The notes under the pieces were generated by a model, which worked only from the letters and a program-made list of their open reading frames with translations, ran no database searches and was not told where the DNA came from. The translations under genes were made by a program, and so were the position numbers. 12,568 bases of DNA, taken from assembly GCA_016281435.1 (NCBI GenBank), contig JAEEIQ010000077.1, forward strand, positions 1 through 12,568. Reading direction: 5' to 3'. Shown in pieces: positions 6,899 to 12,568 of the stretch; the first letter of the stretch is position 1; the number at the start of each line of letters is the position of its first letter. The DNA comes from Bacteroidales bacterium. GTDB taxonomy: Bacteria; Bacteroidota; Bacteroidia; Bacteroidales; UBA932.

Positions 6899-8403
6899 AA
6901 GTCCTGCCGCTCGTCCTGATCCCAGCCTCCGGACTGGCACTGTCCTGCTCCGCGCGAAGCCTGCCCAATGTCATTTACGTCTTTCCTGACCAGATGCGCG
7001 GCAGCGCCCTCGGTATCTGGCAGGACCCGGACTTCGCGCCCTATGCGCCCGGAACCGGCGATCCTGTCATCACCCCCAACCTCGACGCCTTCGCCCGTCA
7101 GGCCTGCGTCCTGTCCAATGCATGGAGCCCCTGCCCCGTCAGCAGTCCGCACAGGGGAAGCCTCCTTACCGGGATGTACCCCAGCCGCAGCGGTGTGCCC
7201 ATCAACTGCCGCTCCGACAGGCCGTACAGCTCCGTCAGGGAGGACCTGACCTGCATAGGCGACGCCTTCAAGGCAGCCGGCTACGACTGCGGCTACATAG
7301 GCAAATACCACGCGGACCATCCCACCCAGAACGACCCCCAGAATCCCGGTTCATACACGGACAAGAGGCTTCCGGCATGGGACGCCTACACGGCTCCGGA
7401 AAGACGCCACGGCTTCGGGTTCTGGTACTCCTACGGTACTTTCGATGTGCATAAGAACCCCCACTACTGGGACAGCGAGGGCCGCCGGCACGAGCCGCAT
7501 GAATGGTCTCCCCTGCACGAAGCGAAGGTGGCTGCGGACTACATCCGAGGCAACGGACGCAGCAAGGACAAGCCCTTCTTCCTCATGGTCGGCATGAATC
7601 CGCCGCACTCCCCGTACCGTTCCCTCAAGGACTGCGAAGAGCAGGACTACGCGCTTTACGCCGACAAGACACCAGGCCAGCTCCTGGTGCGTCCCAACGC
7701 CGACACGACCATGGAAAAGGCCTCCTGCGCCGCTTTCTATTTCGCATCCGTCACCGGGGTGGACAGGGCTTTCGGACAGATACTGGACGCCCTGCGCGAA
7801 GCCGGACTCGAGGACAACACCATCGTCGTATTCTCCTCGGACCACGGCGAAACCATGTGCAGTCACGGAGTCACGGACCCCAAGAACCTGATCTACACGG
7901 AATCGGCCAACGTGCCGTTCCTCGTCCGCTGGCCCGGCCGCATAAGGCCCAGGGCCGAGCGCCTTCTGCTTTCGTCTCCGGACATCATGCCGACCCTGCT
8001 TGGCATGGCAGGCCTGAGAAAGCGGATCCCGGAGCATATCCACGGCAGGGACCTTTCCTCCATTTTCCTTGAAAAAGGCAGGCAGGCCAAACGCCCCGAA
8101 GACGCCCTGTATATAAGGAACCTTGACGGGGCGGGCGACTTCCAGCCCTATTTCCCGGCGGTCAGGGGCGTGAAAACCGACCGCTGGACTTTCTCCCTCA
8201 GGATACGCAAGGACGGCACCCTCGCCGCGACGGAACTCTACGATGACGAGGCGGATCCGTTCCAGATGGTGAACCTGTCTCCGGAAGATCATCCGGAAGT
8301 CGTACGCGCACTCTGCGAGCGCCTTGCAAGGCTCCTTCGGGAAGCGGAAGATCCCTGGTACGAGAAACGGGTCCTGCCCGACCTTATCCCATACGGCAAA
8401 TGA
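6895..8403 (+). CDS. Family S1 sulfatase, Ser-type, probably chondroitin-directed
   Basis: A second sulfatase, 502 residues, only distantly like the first. S1 landmarks are PNVIYVFPDQMRG with D32-Q33 where the first enzyme has Asp-Asp, the formylglycine site S83-S-P-H-R87 in SSPHRGSLLTG, K137/H139 in IGKYHAD, H238 in NPPHSPY, D316-H317 in SSDHGETM, and K330 before IYTESANVPFLVRWPG. It thus belongs to the DQ/DHG branch, not the GALNS-like branch. The N-terminal signal ends ALSC (Cys18), a non-ideal lipobox, so lipoprotein status is uncertain but export is likely. It overlaps both neighbours by ATGA. The order GH88-sulfatase-PL8 matches B. thetaiotaomicron BT3348-3350 as I remember it. BT3349 was reported as a chondroitin 4-O-sulfatase able to act on polymer, which makes a 4-O role here a reasonable but untested inference. 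Maturation needs a radical-SAM enzyme encoded elsewhere. Confidence 0.92.
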   Translation: MKVLPLVLIPASGLALSCSARSLPNVIYVFPDQMRGSALGIWQDPDFAPYAPGTGDPVITPNLDAFARQACVLSNAWSPCPVSSPHRGSLLTGMYPSRSGVPINCRSDRPYSSVREDLTCIGDAFKAAGYDCGYIGKYHADHPTQNDPQNPGSYTDKRLPAWDAYTAPERRHGFGFWYSYGTFDVHKNPHYWDSEGRRHEPHEWSPLHEAKVAADYIRGNGRSKDKPFFLMVGMNPPHSPYRSLKDCEEQDYALYADKTPGQLLVRPNADTTMEKASCAAFYFASVTGVDRAFGQILDALREAGLEDNTIVVFSSDHGETMCSHGVTDPKNLIYTESANVPFLVRWPGRIRPRAERLLLSSPDIMPTLLGMAGLRKRIPEHIHGRDLSSIFLEKGRQAKRPEDALYIRNLDGAGDFQPYFPAVRGVKTDRWTFSLRIRKDGTLAATELYDDEADPFQMVNLSPEDHPEVVRALCERLARLLREAEDPWYEKRVLPDLIPYGK

Positions 8404-11400
8404 GAAAGTTGACAGCCGCCATCGCCCTTATTATCAGTCTGTCCGCCCTGGCTGCACCGGTTGACAGCCCGCGCCTGTTGACCTTCGAGGATGAGGCTTC
8501 CCTTGTGTGCGCCCGCCCGGGGAAAGGCAGCGTCCGCCTTACGGACAGCCATTTCCGCGAAGGAGAGCGTTCCCTCGAGTGGACCTTCCGGCAGGGAGAA
8601 CCCCTGAGCCTCGACTGCGAAGTCCCGTTCGAACCCATGGATACGACGGGTGCGGACACCTACCTTTCGACCTTCATAGTCTGGATCAGGAACGACGCTC
8701 CGTCCAGCGGCCCCCTTACCTTCGAATTCCGCAAGGCCGGAAGGACCTGCTGCCAGTTCCGCATGGGCATGGATTTCCACGGCTGGAGAGCGGTCTGGGT
8801 ATGCTTCGAAAGGGACATGGAAGGAACGCCCGAGCCCGGAATGGACGAAATACGGATCCTGCCCCCTTCCAGCGAAGGATCCATCTGCATCGACCACCTT
8901 GTCACGGCCGTAAAGGTCGATTCCCGTTTCCAGTCGCCTGATGCGCAGGCGCCGTTCGTCAATGCAGGCACCTCGAATCACTGGCTCCTGATCTGGAAAA
9001 ATTCCCTCCTCCGGCCGGACCTGCCCCTGGAGCCCATTGACGGGGATGTCCTGCGGGAGCTCCGCACGGTTGAAGAAAGATTCACCCGCATGCTCCATGA
9101 ACCCCGTCCCATCACAGCGGAAAGGATGGACAAGATACGGAAGCGCTTCGCATTCTACGGGATCCGCCGCGCGGAAGACGGGACGGTGACCGGAAGGCCG
9201 GTCTTCATGATCCGGCACGCCGAAGCATACGAAAGGCTGATGCCGGACTGGGACAAGGACTATTTCCGCAAGCGAGGGCTGGACTTCCTCTCCTACTTCG
9301 ACCTCATGATGGCCGTGGCCACGGCATGGAACGACTGCGGGGAAGGCGCCCTCAGGACGGAGCTCCGGAGCATGTTCCTCGACCTTTACGACCACATCAC
9401 GGAACTCGGGGTCACGGCCGGAAGCAGCTGGGGCTACTGCCACCACTACGGATACGACATACGCAAGATGTACCCGGCATATTTCCTGATGAGGGACGTG
9501 CTGCGCGAAAGCGGCCGGCTGGAAGAGGCCGCTGCGACCCTCCTCTGGTACGCCGCCACGAATGAAGTGCTGCCGGAGCCGGAATCCGACGGAATAGTCA
9601 TAGACGCGTTCAACACCCATCTCGAAGGGCGCTTTGCAGGCATCCTGCTGATGGAAGACAGTCCGGAGAAAGTCCGCTACCTGCGCTCGCTGTCCCGCTG
9701 GATAGACAGGGGCTGCCGTCCTGCTCCGGGCCTTTCCGGCTCGTTCAAGACAGACGGCGCCTGCTTCCACCACATGAACAACTACCCCGCATATGCGGTC
9801 GGAGGCCTGGACGGGGCGACAAAGGCCATAATGTTCCTCTCCGGAACCCGCTTCCGCATCTCCGCGGTCGCACACGGGACGGTCCGGAAGAGCCTCCTGA
9901 CCCTGCGCTTCTGCTGCAACCTGGCCCAGTGGCCGCTCAGCATGTCAGGAAGGCATCCGAACGGCAGCGGACGGCTTTCTTCACTCCAGTACGGGCTGAT
10001 GGCACTGGCCGGAACGCCGGACGGCTCCTCGCAGCTGGACACGCTGATGGCGCGCTCGTTCCTAAGGCTCACCCCGTCCCTTCCGAAACCATCCAGATTC
10101 GAGAAGCAGCTTGCAGGCCGCTTCAGGAAAGCCGGCATACTCCCGGAGGATGATCCGCAGGGAAACCTGGCCCTCGGCTACGGATGCATATCCGCGCACA
10201 GAAGGGGCCGCAGCCTCGCCCTTGCAAGGGGCCACAGCCGATATCTCTGGGCCACCGAGCAGTATCTGGGCGCGAATTTCTACGGGCGCTGGCTGGGCTA
10301 CGGCGGACTGGAGATACTCAGCTCCCCGGCGGGCCAGCCCGTCAGCCTCGCCTCATCCGGATGGATGGAGAAGGGTTTCGACTGGAACCGCCTTCCCGGA
10401 GTGACCTCCGTCCATCTGCCCTGGGGCAGGCTCCGCGCACGCGTGCTGAACGTAGACAGTTTCTCCGGCTTCGAGGAGATGCTCCTTTCCGACGAAGCCT
10501 TCGCCGGAGGCCTGTCCTCGGACGGCAGGAACGGGAACTTCGGGATGAAGGTCCATGGCCACGACAAGTACGACGGGAGCCTCAGGGCACGGAAATCCTA
10601 CCATTTCATGGACGGGATGATAGTGGCCCTGGGCAGCGGGATCGAGGATGCGGACAGCCTGTGCCGGACGGAAACGACCATCTTCCAGCTGGCCTGCCCT
10701 TCCGCCGGGGAAAAGAGGCACTGGGAAGGCTTCGGGGAAAAGGACCGCTGGTTCGTGGACCAGTGCGGGACCGGCTACTATGTTTCATCTTTCTCCGCGG
10801 GAGACGCCGTTTTCCGCAGGGCCTTCCCGCAGGAAGGAGTATGGGAAAGGAAGGAGGGGTCGTCCTTGGGAGACTGGGTGTCCCTGGTCCTGGACCACGG
10901 GGCGGCACCCTCCGGGGCCGGGTACGAATACGCCGTCCTGCTGGAAACGGACCGGGAGCGGATGGCCGCCTTCGCCGGGAAACCTGCATACAAGGTCCTC
11001 AGGAGGGATAACGGCGCGCACGTAGTCTCCGTGCCCGCAAAGGGGGTATGTTCCTATGTCTGCTTCGAGCCGCAGCCGCGGATGAAACAGGGTCCGGTCG
11101 TCGCCGTGGACACCTCCGCCCTTGTGATGACGACCGTCTCGGGCAAAGAACTGCTGCTGTCCGTGTCCCAGCCGGACCTGGCCTTCTACCGCGGCGCCGC
11201 AGACGAAGTCTTCGACCCTGAAGGCAAGAGGACCGAGCGCAGCGTCTACTCCCGTTCATGGACAAGCAACGAAAGCGGCGAAATCCCCGTGACAGTGACC
11301 CTGAAGGGGCGCTGGGGGGCAGCTGACGCGCTTCCGGAGCACGTGGAGACGGCCCCGGCCGCAAAGGGCTGCACGACAGTGAGGTTCATCTGCCGGGAAG

Positions 11401-11435
11401 GCCGCTCATACGATCTTCACCTCAAGAAAAAATAA
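8400..11435 (+). CDS. PL8 chondroitinase-ABC-type lyase
   Basis: This 1011-residue lyase cleaves chondroitin/dermatan sulfate, and often hyaluronan, by beta-elimination to unsaturated oligo- or disaccharides. Length and plan match chondroitinase ABC: signal peptide 1-19 (ALAA, no Cys, so a soluble exported protein); N-terminal beta-sandwich about 24-190; alpha-helical toroid about 200-570; central beta-supersandwich about 590-880; small C-terminal beta domain to 1011. The catalytic set is complete: H458 and Y465 in HHMNNYPAY, R518 in SGRHP, and E620 in WATEQYLGANFYGR. These correspond to His501, Tyr508, Arg560 and Glu653 of the Proteus vulgaris enzyme, with the His-Tyr spacing of 7 exactly kept. 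It is the last gene of the four-gene operon and overlaps sulfatase 2 by ATGA. Endo or exo mode cannot be read from sequence. It is the strongest marker that the locus targets glycosaminoglycans. Confidence 0.95.
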   Translation: MRKLTAAIALIISLSALAAPVDSPRLLTFEDEASLVCARPGKGSVRLTDSHFREGERSLEWTFRQGEPLSLDCEVPFEPMDTTGADTYLSTFIVWIRNDAPSSGPLTFEFRKAGRTCCQFRMGMDFHGWRAVWVCFERDMEGTPEPGMDEIRILPPSSEGSICIDHLVTAVKVDSRFQSPDAQAPFVNAGTSNHWLLIWKNSLLRPDLPLEPIDGDVLRELRTVEERFTRMLHEPRPITAERMDKIRKRFAFYGIRRAEDGTVTGRPVFMIRHAEAYERLMPDWDKDYFRKRGLDFLSYFDLMMAVATAWNDCGEGALRTELRSMFLDLYDHITELGVTAGSSWGYCHHYGYDIRKMYPAYFLMRDVLRESGRLEEAAATLLWYAATNEVLPEPESDGIVIDAFNTHLEGRFAGILLMEDSPEKVRYLRSLSRWIDRGCRPAPGLSGSFKTDGACFHHMNNYPAYAVGGLDGATKAIMFLSGTRFRISAVAHGTVRKSLLTLRFCCNLAQWPLSMSGRHPNGSGRLSSLQYGLMALAGTPDGSSQLDTLMARSFLRLTPSLPKPSRFEKQLAGRFRKAGILPEDDPQGNLALGYGCISAHRRGRSLALARGHSRYLWATEQYLGANFYGRWLGYGGLEILSSPAGQPVSLASSGWMEKGFDWNRLPGVTSVHLPWGRLRARVLNVDSFSGFEEMLLSDEAFAGGLSSDGRNGNFGMKVHGHDKYDGSLRARKSYHFMDGMIVALGSGIEDADSLCRTETTIFQLACPSAGEKRHWEGFGEKDRWFVDQCGTGYYVSSFSAGDAVFRRAFPQEGVWERKEGSSLGDWVSLVLDHGAAPSGAGYEYAVLLETDRERMAAFAGKPAYKVLRRDNGAHVVSVPAKGVCSYVCFEPQPRMKQGPVVAVDTSALVMTTVSGKELLLSVSQPDLAFYRGAADEVFDPEGKRTERSVYSRSWTSNESGEIPVTVTLKGRWGAADALPEHVETAPAAKGCTTVRFICREGRSYDLHLKKK

Positions 11436-11448
11436 AGCTTGCTTTTTT
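11434..11448 (+). terminator. Weak possible intrinsic terminator after the PL8 gene
   Basis: Right at the PL8 stop (TAA 11433-11435), AAAG (11434-11437) can pair with CTTT (11442-11445) across a CTTG loop, followed by a T-run to 11448. The stem is only four base pairs and A/T-rich, so this is a poor terminator. It may simply be AT-rich spacer, and the next genes could receive read-through. Confidence 0.25.
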
Positions 11449-11480
11449 CGCATATTGAATAACTGTTTTCGCAAAATGAC

Positions 11481-11511
11481 GTTGTTTTGCACCCATTTTT
11501 TCGGAAATTTG
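11481..11511 (+). promoter_or_regulatory. Possible promoter for the ApbE-like gene
   Basis: GAAATTTG at 11504-11511 differs from the Bacteroidetes -7 box TAnnTTTG at one base. GTTG at 11481-11484 is a one-mismatch -33 candidate with a 19-base spacer; the exact TTTG at 11486-11489 gives a spacer of only 14. The -7 element ends five bases before the ATG at 11516, so use of this promoter would give a leaderless or nearly leaderless message. The 80-base AT-rich gap (11436-11515) holds nothing else recognisable. Confidence 0.3.
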
Positions 11512-11515
11512 CGTA

Positions 11516-12328
11516 ATGCGTGATTTGTTACAGGAATCTGAATATCAGGAACAGGGCGGGACGTTCCACGGACTTGTCCCGGACATCTTCGGATCGAAGC
11601 TGGACCTGATATGCGTAGGGGCCCCGAAAGAAACGGCGGAAGGGCTCTGGAAAGACTTCTGCGATTACTGCAGGAAGATGGATTCCATCCTGAACTGGAA
11701 CGATCCGCAGAGCGAGGTCGGCAAGTTCAACGCCGGCAAGATGCTGGCCCATTCATCCGTGAGCGACGAACTCGGAGAAGCCGTCGACCTGTGCAAGGAA
11801 TACCGCAGCCTCACCTCGGGCCTTTTCGACGCCGCCCTCGGTAAGATGAATTACGTCGACCACGACGAAGAGGACGGCAGCCTGTCCCTGTATGGCGTGA
11901 AGCTGGATTTCGGCAGTTTTGCGCGCGGATATCTGCTCCGCTCCTGCCGGCGCATGCTCGCCCGGGCCGGCATAGGCTGCGCCTTCGTCAACTACGGCAA
12001 CCATTCCTTCCTCGCTGTCGGGTCCCATCCTTACGGAGATGCATGGAAGGTCGGCCTGACCAATCCCTTCTCCCGCATGCCCCTCGGGGAAATTCCCCTG
12101 AACGATTGTGCGATGGCCCTTTCCTGCAACGCTCCCGGAGCCACCGGCCACGTCATCGATCCCCGGAACGGAAAAGCCGTCGAAGACAGGAAGATGGCCG
12201 TCGTGACGGCTCCGGACATTCTCGACGCCAAGGTGCTGGCGACCGCGGCGATGATAGCCGGTCCGGAAGAGACCGAAAGCTTGAAGAGCGCCTTCCCGGA
12301 TGCCGAAATCAGAATTTATAACCTATAA
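11516..12328 (+). CDS. ApbE-like (FAD:protein FMN transferase family) protein, cytosolic, atypical metal site
   Basis: ApbE proteins move FMN from FAD onto Thr/Ser of target proteins. This 270-residue homologue keeps the family's motif order: MDSILNWNDPQSEVGKFNAG (55-74), GLFDAALG (102-109), KLDFGSFARGY (129-139), VNYGNHS (158-164) and GHVIDPRNGK (211-220). It lacks any signal peptide or lipobox, unlike most Gram-negative ApbE, and is shorter than the usual 310-350 residues. In the C-terminal motif, which normally reads like EADALSTA with Asp and Thr holding Mg2+, this protein has DAKVLATA (237-244): Lys239 replaces the Asp while Thr243 is kept. The AKG motif is also ARG. Transferase activity is therefore doubtful. 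It may be a flavin-binding or divergent enzyme. It is followed after 11 bases by an oxidoreductase gene and is probably co-transcribed with it. Family confidence is good, function low. The start is the only ATG before Met55. Confidence 0.8.
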   Translation: MRDLLQESEYQEQGGTFHGLVPDIFGSKLDLICVGAPKETAEGLWKDFCDYCRKMDSILNWNDPQSEVGKFNAGKMLAHSSVSDELGEAVDLCKEYRSLTSGLFDAALGKMNYVDHDEEDGSLSLYGVKLDFGSFARGYLLRSCRRMLARAGIGCAFVNYGNHSFLAVGSHPYGDAWKVGLTNPFSRMPLGEIPLNDCAMALSCNAPGATGHVIDPRNGKAVEDRKMAVVTAPDILDAKVLATAAMIAGPEETESLKSAFPDAEIRIYNL

Positions 12329-12339
12329 TTATAGCACAA

Positions 12340-12568
12340 ATGTCAAGCAGAAGAGAATTCCTCAGGCAGGCAGCCGCAGCAGGCGCCGCCATTGCAGTCG
12401 GAGACAAACTCCAGGCAGCAGTTCCCTCAACGGCCCCGGGCCGTGTCCTCGGCGCAAACGACAAGGTCCGCCTCGGCGTGGCCGGTGTCCACAACCGCGG
12501 ACGCGCCCTCGCGATGAACTTTTCCAAGATGACGCAGGATGCGGAGGTCGTCTGCATCTGCGACTGCG
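12340..12568 (+). CDS. Tat-exported Gfo/Idh/MocA-family oxidoreductase (N-terminal part only)
   Basis: Only the first 76 codons lie in the window and the frame is open to the edge. The N-terminus has a twin-arginine signal (SRREFLRQ at 3-10, matching S-R-R-x-F-L-K), an Ala-rich hydrophobic stretch and likely cleavage near LQAA (24-27). The Tat route implies export of a folded, cofactor-loaded enzyme. The segment NDKVRLGVAGVHNRGRALA (40-58) is the first strand and nucleotide-binding loop of a Rossmann fold of the Gfo/Idh/MocA type common in Bacteroidetes. The loop reads G49-V-H51-N-R-G54, with His where the second Gly of GxGxxG is usual. GH109 (NAD-dependent alpha-N-acetylgalactosaminidase) and 3-keto-sugar-forming oxidoreductases belong to this superfamily, so action on a GalNAc-containing chondroitin product is possible, but subfamily and substrate cannot be told from this fragment. 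Confidence 0.8.
   Translation, partial: MSSRREFLRQAAAAGAAIAVGDKLQAAVPSTAPGRVLGANDKVRLGVAGVHNRGRALAMNFSKMTQDAEVVCICDC

Noticed and set aside
7351..8292. Antisense open frame of 313 codons opposite sulfatase 2
   Set aside because: A shadow of the sulfatase reading frame with no domain features.
8289..9875. Antisense open frame of 528 codons opposite PL8
   Set aside because: It mirrors the codon bias of a well-supported PL8 gene, has low-complexity Arg/Gly/Val-rich composition, no recognisable domain and no signal.

Overview
The window looks like part of a glycosaminoglycan polysaccharide utilization locus (PUL) from a high-GC member of the Bacteroidota, most likely a gut-type Bacteroidales. 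The evidence is a SusC/SusD pair, Ser-type sulfatases, genes without clear Shine-Dalgarno sequences, and a Bacteroides-type -7 element (TAnnTTTG). The high GC would suit Alistipes-like or uncultured Bacteroidales lineages better than Bacteroides itself, but that placement is only a guess.

Layout. On the minus strand, bases 1-4064 hold a SusC-like TonB-dependent transporter followed by a SusD-like lipoprotein that runs off the left edge. A short AT-rich divergent control region (4065-4208) separates them from a plus-strand operon of four genes (4209-11435): sulfatase, GH88 unsaturated glucuronyl hydrolase, second sulfatase, and PL8 chondroitinase-ABC-type lyase. All three internal junctions are 4-base ATGA overlaps. 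After an 80-base AT-rich gap comes a second plus-strand unit (11516 to the right edge): an ApbE-like protein with no signal peptide, then the start of a Tat-exported Gfo/Idh/MocA-family oxidoreductase that is cut off by the window end. No RNA genes, CRISPR arrays, insertion sequences or other mobile elements were seen.

How the genes fit together. SusD and SusC would bind and import chondroitin/dermatan-sulfate (or hyaluronan) oligosaccharides. The PL8 lyase cuts by beta-elimination, leaving a 4,5-unsaturated uronate. The two sulfatases remove O-sulfates, and GH88 hydrolyses the unsaturated disaccharides. PL8 and GH88 are assigned on whole sets of catalytic residues in the correct order and spacing. 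The position of sulfate attack by each sulfatase is inferred only from context. From memory, the gene neighbourhood resembles two separate Bacteroides thetaiotaomicron chondroitin-sulfate clusters (BT3331-BT3333 and BT3348-BT3350) joined into one.

The least explained part is the right edge. The ApbE-like protein has a lysine where ApbE enzymes have a metal-binding aspartate, lacks an export signal, and sits 11 bases upstream of a Tat-exported oxidoreductase whose nucleotide-binding loop has a His in place of the second glycine. This pair is the best candidate for something not yet described.
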